From assembly GCA_963699015.1 (NCBI GenBank), contig CAVOSX010000008.1:248001-312000 (forward strand): a stretch of DNA of 64,000 nt, read 5' to 3'. Origin of the DNA: PALSA-505 sp963699015 (GTDB taxonomy: Bacteria; Actinomycetota; Actinomycetes; Streptosporangiales; Streptosporangiaceae). Each line of letters begins with the position of its first letter. The stretch's first letter is position 1. This document shows, piece after piece, positions 1 through 8,911 of the stretch. The notes under the pieces were generated by a model. The model was not told the DNA's origin. It searched no databases and saw nothing but the letters and a program-made list of their open reading frames with translations. Position numbers and translations under genes: made by a program.

Positions 1-1851
1 TCGCAGCCGCTCGTCGTGGCCAGCGATCAAGGTACATCGCTGCAGTTCGGCTACTGGATCGCGCAGCACGGCTCGGCCTCCATCCCGGTATCGGCAGCGG
101 CATTCGGCGGCGCGCACCCAGGGCTCAGCTTCGCCAGCGTCGGTTTCGCCCAGCACGGCGCGTCGCTGTCCCCGCAGTTCCTGGCCGGGCTGCCGACGGT
201 GCTCGCGGCCGCCTTCTGGGCAGGCGGGATTCACGCCGCGCTGCTGGTGCCTCCGGTGCTCGGCGCCCTGGCGGTGATCACGTTCGCGGGGCTGGCCGGT
301 CGGCTATGCGGGCCGCGGTGGGCGCCCGCGGCCGCGGTCGTGCTGGCCGTGGCCCTTCCCGAGCAGTACACGAGCCGCGCGCCCTTCGGCGAGCCGCTGC
401 TCCAGATCCTGCTCTTCGGCGGACTGTGCCTGCTCATCGACTCGCTGGGCGCTCCTGCCATGGTGTCCGGTCGCGGTGCGCGATGGTGGCGGACCGGCCC
501 GAGCCCGGGCATCGTGCTCGCAGCGCTCGGCGGGTTGTCCCTGGGCTTGACGGCCGTGGTCCAGGTGGGCGGGCTGACCGACGTGCTGCCGGCCATCGTG
601 GTCATCGGGATCCTGTACGCGTCCGGGAAGCCGCAGTGGCTGCCGTTCGGCATCGGGCTGGTCGTAGGGGCCGGGTACGGGCTGGCCGACGGCTATCTGC
701 TGGCGCGGCCCTATCTCGACGGGCTGGCGTCCTGGATGCGCACGTTCGGGATCATCGCCGCCGGGGTGACGGTACTGACCGTGGCCGTCGTGCTGCTGGC
801 GCGGACGGGATGGGTGCGCCGCGCGGCGAAAAGCGTGCCGGCCGAGCGCCTGCTTCGCTGGCTACCGGAAGCGGCGGGGGCGGTGGTCGTCCTGGCCGCG
901 ATCGGCTTCGCCATCCGGCCATACGTGCAGACCGTGCGCGCCGACTCCGGCCGGTCGGTGATCGCGTATGTCGGCTACCTGCAGCGGGCCGCGGGCCTGC
1001 CGCTCGACCCTAGGCGGCTGTACGCGGAGGACACGCTGTACTGGGTGATCTGGTACATCGGCCTGCCGGCCGTGCTGCTCGGCGTGTTCGGGATCGCGAT
1101 TCTCACCCGTCGGCTGCTACGTGCGCTCCTGACCTGGAATGACCCGTACAGCGCCGCCCGGATCTGGGCGCTGCCGCTGCTGATGATCGGCTGGGTGACC
1201 GTCAGCGTCCTGTGGCGGCCGGGGACCGTCCCCGACCAGCCCTGGGCCAGCCGCCGGCTGGTGCCCGTCGTGCTGCCGGGCCTGATCCTGGCCGCGGTGT
1301 GGGCGGCTGCCTGGCTGACCGGCCGGGCCGGCGTGCGTGGCGCAGGGAAGATCGCGTCGTCCGCGGTGGCGGTATTGTGCGTGGTCGCCCTGCTGCTGCC
1401 CACCGCCCTGACCACCTTCGGCGTCGGCGTCGCGCCCACTGGAGGGACTGAGCCGAGGTCAGCGGCGGGCGGCCTGGCCTTCCAGCGGACGGGTCAGGGC
1501 GAGATCACCGCGGTGAACCATCTGTGCACCGCGATCGGGCCCGGCGCGTCGGTGGTGATCGTGGATCCGCGGGTCGCCAACGGCTTCACTCAGCTCATCC
1601 GAGGCGGTTGCGATACCCCCGTGGCGCGGATTGACCGGGCCACCCCGCTGTCCCTGGGCCAGGTGCTGGTCGGGATCCGGCAGGCCGGACGGCGTCCCGT
1701 GCTCCTCGGCTCAGACCGGGCCGAGGTGGCACCGTTCGGGGTGTCACGTGAGGTAGTCAACCTGGCCACGAAGCAGGACGCGCACGAGCTGACCAGGCCG
1801 CCGACCGCCACCTGGCCGATCCGGTACACGGTCTGGATGGCGGAGCCTTAG
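1..1851 (+). CDS. polytopic membrane protein, possible GT-C type glycosyltransferase (5' end outside window)
   Basis: The frame is open from base 1; a GTG at 16 could be a start, but the five codons before it are also open and the protein begins in the middle of a soluble loop, so the gene very likely starts upstream of the window. About ten hydrophobic segments are separated by short Arg-rich loops, followed by a C-terminal soluble part of about 120 residues. The layout (repeated helices, an N-terminal extracytoplasmic loop with a DQG motif, a C-terminal alpha/beta tail) is that of actinobacterial GT39/ArnT-like membrane glycosyltransferases, but the usual catalytic acidic pair of the first loop is not in view, so the family call is inference. 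It would act at the cytoplasmic membrane on a lipid-linked sugar. Confidence 0.6.
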   Translation, partial: SQPLVVASDQGTSLQFGYWIAQHGSASIPVSAAAFGGAHPGLSFASVGFAQHGASLSPQFLAGLPTVLAAAFWAGGIHAALLVPPVLGALAVITFAGLAGRLCGPRWAPAAAVVLAVALPEQYTSRAPFGEPLLQILLFGGLCLLIDSLGAPAMVSGRGARWWRTGPSPGIVLAALGGLSLGLTAVVQVGGLTDVLPAIVVIGILYASGKPQWLPFGIGLVVGAGYGLADGYLLARPYLDGLASWMRTFGIIAAGVTVLTVAVVLLARTGWVRRAAKSVPAERLLRWLPEAAGAVVVLAAIGFAIRPYVQTVRADSGRSVIAYVGYLQRAAGLPLDPRRLYAEDTLYWVIWYIGLPAVLLGVFGIAILTRRLLRALLTWNDPYSAARIWALPLLMIGWVTVSVLWRPGTVPDQPWASRRLVPVVLPGLILAAVWAAAWLTGRAGVRGAGKIASSAVAVLCVVALLLPTALTTFGVGVAPTGGTEPRSAAGGLAFQRTGQGEITAVNHLCTAIGPGASVVIVDPRVANGFTQLIRGGCDTPVARIDRATPLSLGQVLVGIRQAGRRPVLLGSDRAEVAPFGVSREVVNLATKQDAHELTRPPTATWPIRYTVWMAEP

Positions 1852-1877
1852 CTAGGCTGGCGTTCGCGAGTACCGTG

Positions 1878-1900
1878 CTGCCGCGAGTAGCCGGCGGCAG
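1878..1900 (+). terminator. possible terminator hairpin after the membrane protein
   Basis: A perfect 7-bp stem (CTGCCGC with GCGGCAG, 9-nt loop) lies 27 nt after the stop codon of the preceding gene. There is no U-tract, which is common in high-GC actinobacteria; the call rests only on the stem and its position. Confidence 0.35.
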
Positions 1901-1953
1901 ACGCCATGTTAGGGTCCGAGTAGTTCAGCAATGCTGCTGACCTGGGGGGATGT

Positions 1954-2232
1954 AATGAAGTTCATCGTCGTCGTCAGCTTTCCGCTGGAGCCGTTCAACA
2001 CCCTATGTCCGTTAGGCACGGCCAGGAGAAGATCGGCGATCGGCACTTCGCTGTCGAGCCCGAGCTTGTCTACTTCATCGACAACGGCGTAGGGCGACGC
2101 GCCGAGATGGTCGCCCCGGACAGCGCAGGCCAGGCTCCGCGCCTGATCGAGTTGTTTGATGCTCCGCTTCTGCGCGCGCTCGGCACCGGCCGCCTGCATC
2201 GCCCTCCCGCGAACAATCGGAGTGAACGATGA
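1954..2232 (+). pseudogene. frameshifted remnant of a small conserved actinobacterial protein
   Basis: An ATG at 1954 starts MKFIVVVSFPLEPFN, then the recognisable continuation (KIGDRHF, ELVYFIDNGVGRRAEMV) lies in a different frame beginning near 2000. I recall a family of about 90-residue actinobacterial proteins with the order FPLEPFN, then AG.KIG, then YF.DNGG.RGA, and both halves fit it in the right order and spacing. At least one indel near 2000 separates them, and the 3' part no longer matches. Function of the family is unknown to me. It lies 50 nt before another broken gene, so the whole stretch seems to be decaying. Confidence 0.45.
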
Positions 2233-2282
2233 TCCTGAAGGCTCGTCATTGGAATGGCGCAAAGTCGATGAGGAAGAATCAA

Positions 2283-3758
2283 ATGAAGGCGCAGGTTCCT
2301 CAGATCACTCACTACGTGGTGCTCGGCATTGCCTTCATCCTCGCCGCGGCCACCCTCAGCATTGCGCCGCCCTCTCGCGCGGCCACTTCGGCGGCCTTCA
2401 ACGTCGCCACCGGGACGTCGTCGCCGGACTGGACGACGTACATGCAGGGCAACGATCGCTCCGGTTTCGCCACCGGTGAAAGCGGGTTCAATCCGACATC
2501 GGTCAAGAATCTGCACCTGGCGTGGCGGGCCTCTGATACCGCGCCGAACCATGGCGTGTTCTCGCAACCGGTCGTGTCGAACGGACTGGTCTACTGGGGA
2601 TCGTTCGACGGCAGCGAACGCGCGACGCACTACCGCCGGGAAGCTGGTGTGGCAGACGAACCTGGGAACTACGAGCCCGCCGGCCTGCACCGACCCCTCG
2701 GAAGCCGGCGTCGCGAGCACTCCGACGGTCACGACTGACGTTCCGGTTGGGACCGCGACGTCAGTCCTGTACGTCGGCGGCGGCAATTCGAAGGTGTACG
2801 CGCTGAACGCGGCCACCGGCGCGGTGCTGTGGTCTCACTCGGTCGGGGGGAACCCGAATACGTTCGTGTGGTCGTCGCCGGCCGTGTTCGGCAACAGCGT
2901 CTACATCGGCGTCGCCTCCTTCGGGACCTGCCCGGCTGGTCCAGGGTCGACTCCTGCAGCTCAACCGGGTCACCGGTGCGCTGCAGCACACGTTCAACGT
3001 TGTTCCCAACGGCTGCATCGGCGGTGGCGTGTGGGGCTCGCCGACGATCGATGCAGCCGCGGGCACCATCTACTTCGACCACGGGCAACCCCGCCGGTCC
3101 AGGCGTCCGGAGAACCCCTGCGGCAGCAGCGAACACTGGCCCCGGCGAGTGATCGAGGTGCGCGCTTCTGACCTGAGCCTGGTGGGCTCGTGGACGATGC
3201 CCGCGGCGCAGCAGGGATGCTGCGGCGACGGCGACTCGGGCGCGACGCCGACGTTGTTCAACGGCGTCATCGGCGGGCAGTCGCAGCCTCTGGTCGGGTC
3301 GATCAATAAGAACGGCATCTTTTACGCGTTCGAGCGGGACGCGCTGTCGTCCGGACCGGTGTGGAGCGCCCGCATCGCGACAGGCGGCGACAATCCAACG
3401 ACTGGAAATCCGGCGACGTTGCGCCCGCGGCGTTGGACGGCACGACGCTGTACGTCGGCGGTGATACCAAGAAGAACTGCTCGGGTTCCGTGAGTGCCTT
3501 GAATCCGTCCACCGGTGCCTTCATCTGGCGGCACTGCTTCGCGGAGGGCCCGGTGCTGGGCGCGGTGACCGTCGACTTCCGGCGGCGTCGTCATCGGTGG
3601 GGGAAGGCAACGACATCGCGGTCCTGTCAGCGGCGACCGGAGCGTCACTGTTCACCTTCACCGGCACAGGCCCGTTCTGGGGTCCTTCCTCCGTCGCCGG
3701 CAGCGCGCTGTATGAGGGCGACATGTCAGGCAACCTCTACGCGCTGACGACGAACTAG
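2283..3758 (+). pseudogene. secreted PQQ-type beta-propeller protein, broken by multiple frameshifts
   Basis: The start at 2283 has an AGGAAG ribosome site 7 nt upstream and gives a signal peptide ending near PPSRA. After it comes DWTTYMQGNDRSGF, then WD/PQQ-like blades (GLVYWGSFDG, YVGGGNSKVYALNAATG, GGGVWGSPTIDAAAG, LYVGGDTKKNCSGSVSALN) ending in SGNLYALTTN and a TAG at 3756. These blades alternate between frames: changes are needed near 2629, 2936, 3078, 3108, 3405, 3580 and 3603. Read through, the protein would be about 490 residues, normal for a secreted PQQ-binding-like propeller (BamB/polyvinyl-alcohol-dehydrogenase-like). As it stands no functional product can be made unless the sequence here is of low quality. 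Confidence 0.7.
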
Positions 3759-3920
3759 GAGACCGCTGAACAAGGGTGGTTAGGGCGGGGGAGAGCCGGT
3801 AATGACCGTGTGCGGTAGCGAGCATGGCCGTGGTGGGCGAGGAGCGTGGTCGCTCTTCTCGGTTAAGGCCAGCCTGGCAGTTGGCGGGCTGGCTGCAAGG
3901 TGTGCGGTGCCTGCTGGAGC

Positions 3921-4145
3921 TCAGGCAAGCTGCTCGCCGGCGATGATCCCGGTCTCCGGGCCGTCGGCCACGTGGACGCGGTAGCCGTCGCAGCGGCTCT
4001 GCGGCGACTTGCGGGCGTGCCGGGTCTCAGGGTCCACGACGGAGATCACCCGGTCCGCGGCGACCTTGCGGGCGATCCGCCATCGCTCGTCAGTCCCGTT
4101 GCTGCCCTCCGCAGGCTCGACATCCGGCCCGGAGATCAGCGCCAG
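3921..4145 (-). pseudogene. IS1182-type transposase fragment
   Basis: On the minus strand a frame of about 75 codons reads DERWRIARKVAADRVISVVDPE, then RHARKSP, DGYRVHVA and PETGII. This block (RWRIA.KVA.DRVIS.VD...RH..K....DG...HVA..P.TG.I) is characteristic of the middle of IS1182-family DDE transposases. Neither the N-terminal part nor the C-terminal part is present, and no terminal inverted repeats were found by eye. The fragment abuts the 3' side of the secreted-protein remnant on the same strand. Confidence 0.7.
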
Positions 4146-4338
4146 CAACGCTGGCGGTCGCGGGGCCGGTCTTGGTGTCGGTGAAGGTGACCCAGCCTGA
4201 CGCCGCCGTGATGGTACCGCCGGGCTGGATAGTCCAGGTAGTCGCGGCCAGCGCCGCCGGGACTCCTGGGGCTGCCACGAGGACCGCCTCACCGCTAGCA
4301 GCCAGGATGCGCGCGTACCGGTTCCTCATTACCGTCAA
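4146..4338 (-). pseudogene. secreted protein N-terminus, truncated by the transposase fragment
   Basis: From an ATG at 4338 (or 4329) the minus strand encodes a Sec-type signal peptide (MRNRYARILAASG, then a hydrophobic core and ALAATTW) followed by WTIQPGGTITAASGWVTFTDTKTG. This resembles the start of small actinobacterial exported proteins with a beta-rich body, in which such a Trp-Thr segment follows the signal peptide. After about 60 codons similarity stops and transposase sequence begins, so the gene seems disrupted by the IS. Function unknown. Confidence 0.5.
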
Positions 4339-4516
4339 CCTTCCGGGCTTGCCATCGGGGCCTGGGCACCAGAAGCAACGTCAGCTTGTCCCCAGCGCGG
4401 CAGCAGGCCAAGGAGCGCGGGGGCGACACCAGCGGGCGAACGTTGCCTGTCGCGGCGCCAGGTCGGGAACGGCGGCTGCCGGGGGAAGCGGGGAGCCGGT
4501 GCGTAGGCTGCGTGGT

Positions 4517-5662
4517 GTGCGATTTCGCGACTTCAGGCTCGAACGGTATTTCGCCGAGTGGGAGTTCAGCGCGAAGATCCTGCTCGGCAGCAGCGACCCC
4601 GAGTCGATGCGCCTGTCCGAGTTGCTCGCGCTGGCGGACGAGGACGGCCGCCGCCGCTGGGAGGAACTGTGGCTCGGTTACACCGAGTCGACCGGGCTGC
4701 CTGCGCTGCGCGAGGCGATTGCGGGCCAGTTCGCGGACTCCGAGCCTGCCGATGTCCTGGTCTTCAGCGCCCCGGAGGAGGCGATCTTCCACGTCGCCGC
4801 TGCCGTGCTGGAGCCCGGTGACCACATGGTGGGCATCACCCCGGCCTACCAGTCGTCGTATGAGATCCCGCGCTCGGTGGGGGCGCAGATCACGCTCGTG
4901 CCGCTGCGCGAGGACCGGGGCTGGGCCCTGGACACCGACGAGCTCGCGGCCGCCCTGACCGCGCGCACCAAATTGATCTACATCAACTTCCCGCACAACC
5001 CGACGGGCGCCGTGCTGAGCGCCGCCGGGCAGCGGCGTGTAGTCGAGCTGGCCGACTCGTGCGGTGCCTACCTGTTCAGCGACGAGGTGTACCGGGGGCT
5101 CGAGCTTGATCCCGCGGACCGGCTGGCAGCCGCAGCTGACCTGCATCCGCAGGCCATCAGCCTAGGAGGCCTGTCCAAGGCCTATGGTCTGCCGGGGGTG
5201 CGGCTGGGCTGGACGGTGTGCCGCGACGCCGGCCTGAACCGGCGGATGCAGGCGGCCAAGGACTTCACCACGATCTGCGCCTCGGCGCCGAGCGAGGTGC
5301 TCGCCCTGATCGCGGTCCGCGCCGCCGATCGTCTCATCGGCCGGGCGCTGGACGGCATTACGCGCAATCTCCGTCTGGTCGATGAGTTCGTGCGCCAGCG
5401 GGCAGACGCGGTGCGCTGGGTGCGCCCGCGGGGCGGCAGTGTCGGCTTCCCCGAGTTGCTGGTCAACATGCCGGTTGCCGCGTTCTGCGAGCGGCTGGTC
5501 AGGCAGCACGGCGTCCTGCTGGTCCCAGGGGAGATGTTCGAGGTAGAGACCAATCACTTCAGGATCGGGCTGGGCCGGGCCAGTCTGCCGGCCGGGCTTG
5601 CGACGCTGGCAGACTTCGTGGACCAGCTCGACGCGGGGACGGGTCGAGGTGTGGTGCCCTGA
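4517..5662 (+). CDS. PLP-dependent aminotransferase, class I/II
   Basis: A 381-residue protein from a GTG at 4517; the frame is open further upstream, but that part is low-complexity Arg/Ala-rich and the fold I homology starts with RFRDFRLERYFAEWEF. Visible landmarks are FPHNPTGA (Asn161 contacts the cofactor), SDEVYRG (Asp189) and SLGGLSKAYGLPGVRLGW with Lys221 as the expected Schiff-base lysine. The length fits the aspartate-aminotransferase superfamily. It would transfer amino groups between an amino acid and a 2-oxo acid in the cytoplasm; the substrate cannot be read from the sequence. It stands alone, 114 nt upstream of tRNA-fMet. Confidence 0.88.
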   Translation: MRFRDFRLERYFAEWEFSAKILLGSSDPESMRLSELLALADEDGRRRWEELWLGYTESTGLPALREAIAGQFADSEPADVLVFSAPEEAIFHVAAAVLEPGDHMVGITPAYQSSYEIPRSVGAQITLVPLREDRGWALDTDELAAALTARTKLIYINFPHNPTGAVLSAAGQRRVVELADSCGAYLFSDEVYRGLELDPADRLAAAADLHPQAISLGGLSKAYGLPGVRLGWTVCRDAGLNRRMQAAKDFTTICASAPSEVLALIAVRAADRLIGRALDGITRNLRLVDEFVRQRADAVRWVRPRGGSVGFPELLVNMPVAAFCERLVRQHGVLLVPGEMFEVETNHFRIGLGRASLPAGLATLADFVDQLDAGTGRGVVP

Positions 5663-5733
5663 CGTGCGGCCATGCGAATCGAGTGCGGTGGCGGAACAGG
5701 TCCGGCAGCGCGCCGGAGCCCGGGTGGGCTGAT

Positions 5734-5762
5734 TTGCCGCCGACGCCGCGACGAACTAGAGT
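5734..5762 (+). promoter_or_regulatory. promoter of tRNA-fMet
   Basis: TTGCCG (5734-5739) and TAGAGT (5757-5762) are separated by exactly 17 nt, and the -10 box ends 14 nt before the mature tRNA. This is a good match to the housekeeping sigma-70-type promoter. Confidence 0.6.
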
Positions 5763-5776
5763 GACTACGCACTCGA

Positions 5777-5853
5777 CGCGGGGTGGAGCAGTTCGGTAGC
5801 TCGCTGGGCTCATAACCCAGAGGTCGCAGGTTCAAATCCTGCCCCCGCTACCA
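5777..5853 (+). tRNA. initiator tRNA-Met (anticodon CAT)
   Basis: A complete cloverleaf of 77 nt. The acceptor stem CGCGGGG pairs with CCCCGCT except at the first position (C1 against U72), and the anticodon stem CTGGG/CCCAG carries the three consecutive G-C pairs next to the loop; both are hallmarks of initiator tRNA. The loop reads CTCATAA with anticodon CAT, the T-arm is GCAGGTTCAAATCCTGC, and the CCA end is encoded. A promoter lies just upstream and a strong terminator just downstream, and an integrase remnant flanks it. Confidence 0.95.
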
Positions 5854-5869
5854 GGTAAGTAGCACGTCA

Positions 5870-5901
5870 GAGGCCCGGAGGATGGTTCCCCGGGCCTCTT
5901 T
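5870..5901 (+). terminator. rho-independent terminator after tRNA-fMet
   Basis: GAGGCCCGG (5870-5878) and CCGGGCCTC (5890-5898) form a perfect 9-bp stem with an 11-nt loop, followed by TTT. It starts 16 nt after the tRNA CCA end. Confidence 0.85.
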
Positions 5902-5999
5902 CGCGCCCGCGAACAGGGCGGTTGTAAAACGGATTTGTAAACGGGCCGGTCGTCACGCCGCCTCTCCCTCATCTCCGGAGCAGATCTGCTCCGTAGTGT

Positions 6000-6310
6000 C
6001 CACGGAGACGAGCAGCCGCCGACGATCAGTTCGGCGAGCACGCTGGCGACCTGGCGATCCGCCTCCAGGTCGGTGTGCACGTATTGCCCTCATGTGAATG
6101 CCACATCGGCGTCGCCGATCCGTGCACTGAGTGCCTTCCAGTCGATCTTCGCGGTGAGCCCACTTCCAGGACACGAAGTCTTCCCACGCACGGTGGAGCA
6201 TCCTGCGCGCGTTGAGAACTGTCTTCGGCTCCCGGCCAGCCGACGGGAATTGCGGGGTACGGCCAGCCCGGTAGCGGCGCAGCGCTGGCCGCGCAGCCTG
6301 CGGGAGTAGC
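6000..6310 (-). pseudogene. fossil tyrosine recombinase (phage/ICE-type integrase)
   Basis: One minus-strand frame reads REPKTVLNARRMLHRAWEDF.SWKW (to about 6160), the core-binding helix typical of actinobacterial tyrosine integrases. An overlapping frame then reads KALSARIGDADVAFT, a TGA at 6092-6090, and GQYVHTDLEADRQVASVLAEL, which is the C-terminal end of the same family including the catalytic-Tyr region (QYVHTD). The whole catalytic middle with the Arg and His-x-x-Arg motifs is missing, so there is a large internal deletion, a frame change and an in-frame stop. Its position, about 150 nt beyond the 3' end of tRNA-fMet and pointing towards it, is what is expected of an element once integrated in that tRNA. 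Confidence 0.7.
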
Positions 6311-6316
6311 GCAAGC

Positions 6317-6637
6317 TTAGGTTTGGGGAGTTGCGGAGGGAGCGATAGTGGTGTACCAGTAGCCACTCGCGAGATTCCCCGCCGCCGGCAGCAGGAACCA
6401 CGCTGACAATCGGTACATTTTGCGCCGCTCCTGGTCAGTTCCCGCCTGATGACCGAGCGAGAGCAGAACGAGGCCGATGCCGAGCTGGAAGCCGCCAGCG
6501 GCAGCACGCGTGACTCCACAGACGCGGAGGTGGCGGTACTCCCATGGCGAGATGAAGCGCTGCAAGCCCGGTCGCGGGGGAGAGAGCCACCACTCGCGCA
6601 GGCCTTTCGCAGCGGCGTTGTCGTTGGGTGCGTTCAT
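6317..6637 (-). CDS. small two-helix membrane protein, unknown
   Basis: From ATG 6637, preceded by GGGAAGG 7 nt upstream, a 106-residue protein begins MNAPNDNAAAKGLREWW. Two hydrophobic segments (about residues 43-60, GGFQLGIGLVLLSLGH, and 75-97, LSAWFLLPAAGNLASGYWY) are joined by a charged loop with DQERRK. No family was recognised. It ends a few bases from the integrase remnant and may have belonged to the same element. Confidence 0.55.
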   Translation of the reverse strand: MNAPNDNAAAKGLREWWLSPPRPGLQRFISPWEYRHLRVCGVTRAAAGGFQLGIGLVLLSLGHQAGTDQERRKMYRLSAWFLLPAAGNLASGYWYTTIAPSATPQT

Positions 6638-7109
6638 CGGGATGCCTTCCCTATCTGCTAGACCTGGCCAGTTTCCCAGCCAGCAGCCACAGGTTCGCTC
6701 GTCCGCCAGATCCGCGGCAGGGGTCGGTCTACCCCTTTTGCGGCGCTGCCATGGGCACGATGAAATCATCCACACCGCCGCACGCCGGACGGAAAGGAGC
6801 AGCCAAGGTCCCTCAGACCGAGTTAGCCGGTGGCAGATGCCTGGCCTTCACCAGGCGCGGGATTATCAGCCCTCTGCGGGAGCCGTCTTCTCGGCGTATC
6901 AGTGTCCCGGTCACGGTCGCCGCATCAGGGGCGCCTTCGGCTTCGCACACGATCGCTTCGCCACCCCGGACTCGGTGACCGTTCCCCAGGGATCCGGCGC
7001 CTGCGATGCTGACGGCGAAACTAGTGCCGCAACTGCCTGCGTTCGCCTCGCCATCGCCAGCGAACATGCGTCGTTGACACGGGCTTGAGACGCTTATGTA
7101 CTGCACACC
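6638..7109. other. intergenic stretch, no supported gene
   Basis: A minus-strand open frame (7106 to 6813, 97 codons) containing RREDGSRRGLIIPRLVKARHL is present, but no ribosome site or family supports it. Nothing else was seen. Confidence 0.4.
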
Positions 7110-7466
7110 ATGACGGACACAGCAGAATCCCCAGTCACTATGATCCCCGTCACCGGCGCGTTCGAGCTGCCCGGCATGAGGGTGGAACGGAATCTCGGCA
7201 TCACGTTCGGCCTGGTCGTGCGGTCCATGGGCTTCAGCAAGGCCGTCACCGGCGGGATATCATCGCTGCGCCAGGGTGAGGTCTCGCAGTTCACGGTGGT
7301 CCTTGAGGACGCCCGCAGGCATGCGATCGACCGGATGATCGAGAATGCGAGGCTGCTGGGCGCCAACGCGGTGATCGCGATGCGTTTCGACTCCTCAGAG
7401 ATCGGCAAGGCTCGCGCTGAGGTCGTCGCCTACGGCACCGCGGTGGTTGCCGCCCCGTCAGCGTAG
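7110..7466 (+). CDS. YbjQ/UPF0145 family protein
   Basis: 118 residues. The body GITFGLVVRSMGFSKAVTGGISSLRQGEVSQFT and then the helix ARRHAIDRMIENARLLGANAV followed by a strand AVIAMRFDSSEIG match the YbjQ (DUF74, heavy-metal-binding-like) fold, known as a pentameric cytoplasmic protein of unknown role. The usual length is 105-115 residues, so the protein is complete with a short N-terminal extension. It has no obvious operon partner. Confidence 0.88.
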   Translation: MTDTAESPVTMIPVTGAFELPGMRVERNLGITFGLVVRSMGFSKAVTGGISSLRQGEVSQFTVVLEDARRHAIDRMIENARLLGANAVIAMRFDSSEIGKARAEVVAYGTAVVAAPSA

Positions 7467-7701
7467 CGATGCCCGCGCATGACCCGCAGCCGGGCGATTC
7501 GGGACCGGGTGCCTCGCGGCCAGTTGGCGGCCTCCGTCGAAGCCCGGCTCAAACACGAGGCGTCCCACTGTCCACGCCATGCCCATCGTTACCCGAACGG
7601 ACGGCCAATCGCGGAGCGTAGCGGTCAATCAGAGACGCGTGAATCGACGCCCGGACCTGCAATCAGCCGCGGTCGCGCTCGAAGAACCGCGGGTACGGTA
7701 G

Positions 7702-8541
7702 CTACCGATCAGAAGGTCGCGCGGGCGGTGTAGTTCCTGGCGCTGCGGCCGAAGCAAGCACGACCGGTACCATTCCGGTCCTGGTGTAACGCCACCGCAC
7801 GACCTGAATCTCAGTGACGAGCACGTCGGCCACCTTCAGGTCGCGGCGCGCCGCGACCCAGTCGATCAGGTCCTGCGCGCTGCGGACCGGGCCGGTGAAA
7901 TAGGCCAGGTTGACGTACCAGATATCGGGCCGATGCCGGTACCGCCCGTCGGCACCCAGCGCTACGCCGAACGCGTCAGCAAGATCGTCGGCCGCCGTGC
8001 CCGCCGGGCTGGCGCAAGCCATCACCGACAGCGGCGTCAAGGTCAGGCCGGTCACAGTGAACCGTACCGGGCCGATGCCGCGAACCGCCGTCCGCAAAGC
8101 CGCCGCGTACCGGGCCACCCGCGGGTCAGCAGCCGCCACCTGCGTCCGGTAGGGCTCCAGCACGCGAAGAGTCAGGTGCGAGCGGGACGCTGCCCCGGCC
8201 AGCCAGTGATTATCTCCGATGACGGCGGCCGCGGCCGCCGCGACGTGCTCGATGGCCTGGGCCGCGAGCCGATCCGGCCGCATCGCCACCCCCATTCCCC
8301 ACCGCGGGCCGTTCTCGGCAGGCGCGGCCTGCCGCTGCTGGATGCCGCTGAGCAAGGCTTGCGCTCCCGCCGCGAACAGCCGGTCAAACCGGGTCTCCCC
8401 TGTCATCCGCCGCGCTGGCTCGGGAAGAGGCTCGGGTAGCAAGGCCACGATCGCAGTTATAGCCGAACACCCGCGCGCCGGAGCTGCCAGCCGCCCGGTA
8501 CCACCGCTGAATGCTTCGGCTGTACCCCCGATCTGGACCAT
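7702..8541 (-). CDS. 2H phosphoesterase-like protein with a degenerate second motif
   Basis: 279 residues from ATG 8541; an ATG at 8406 is a possible later start, but the upstream part (ITAIVALLPEPL) looks like the first strand of the 2H fold, so the longer form is preferred. SHLTLRVLEPYR holds the first H-x-T-type motif (His122). The second motif, expected as H-x-[ST], reads WYVNLAYF, with Asn and Ala in the active positions. 2H proteins (LigT/cyclic phosphodiesterase-like) act on cyclic nucleotide or RNA phosphodiesters with two His; with one lost, this copy may be inactive or binding-only. No operon partner is seen. Confidence 0.55.
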   Translation of the reverse strand: MVQIGGTAEAFSGGTGRLAAPARGCSAITAIVALLPEPLPEPARRMTGETRFDRLFAAGAQALLSGIQQRQAAPAENGPRWGMGVAMRPDRLAAQAIEHVAAAAAAVIGDNHWLAGAASRSHLTLRVLEPYRTQVAAADPRVARYAAALRTAVRGIGPVRFTVTGLTLTPLSVMACASPAGTAADDLADAFGVALGADGRYRHRPDIWYVNLAYFTGPVRSAQDLIDWVAARRDLKVADVLVTEIQVVRWRYTRTGMVPVVLASAAAPGTTPPARPSDR

Positions 8542-8692
8542 GCCAGTAAGAAGCCGCAGGCGATGAGCAGCAGTTCGAGCAGCAGCAACGCCGCCGTACC
8601 ACCTCGGACGGCATCACATGGAACGAGCGGCGTCAGTGCTGCCAGACCGAGAACTCGGACGCATTCGTATGGTCTCGACCGTGATCGGATCT

Positions 8693-8911
8693 GTCTCTTA
8701 ATTCGCGGGTCTCGCGCAGCACCACCGTCGACGGGCCCGCTACACCTTGGTCGAGTCCCGGGACGGCACCCGCTGGTCGGTGGTCCCCAGCCCCCGAGTC
8801 AACCGGGCGTGGCAGTCGGTAGGCATCGGCGAGGTACTGGCGGTAGGCGAGCTGGTGCTTGGCTGCGCCGGACGTGATTCCGTTACCCGTCGCATGATGC
8901 GATGGGCTTAG
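8693..8911 (+). pseudogene. fragment of a secreted WSVVPSP-repeat protein
   Basis: An open frame without a proper start reads RYTLVESRDGTRWSVVPSPR and ends at TAG 8909-8911. This resembles one blade of exported actinobacterial propeller-like proteins, in which W.G..WSVVPSPN recurs. Only a single unit remains. Weak call. Confidence 0.3.

Noticed and set aside
3921..4145. Complete IS1182 element
   Set aside because: Only about 75 codons of transposase remain and no terminal inverted repeats were found.
5831..5853. attR copy of the tRNA-fMet 3' end
   Set aside because: I looked for a second GTTCAAATCCTGC block in the window and saw none, so element boundaries cannot be given.
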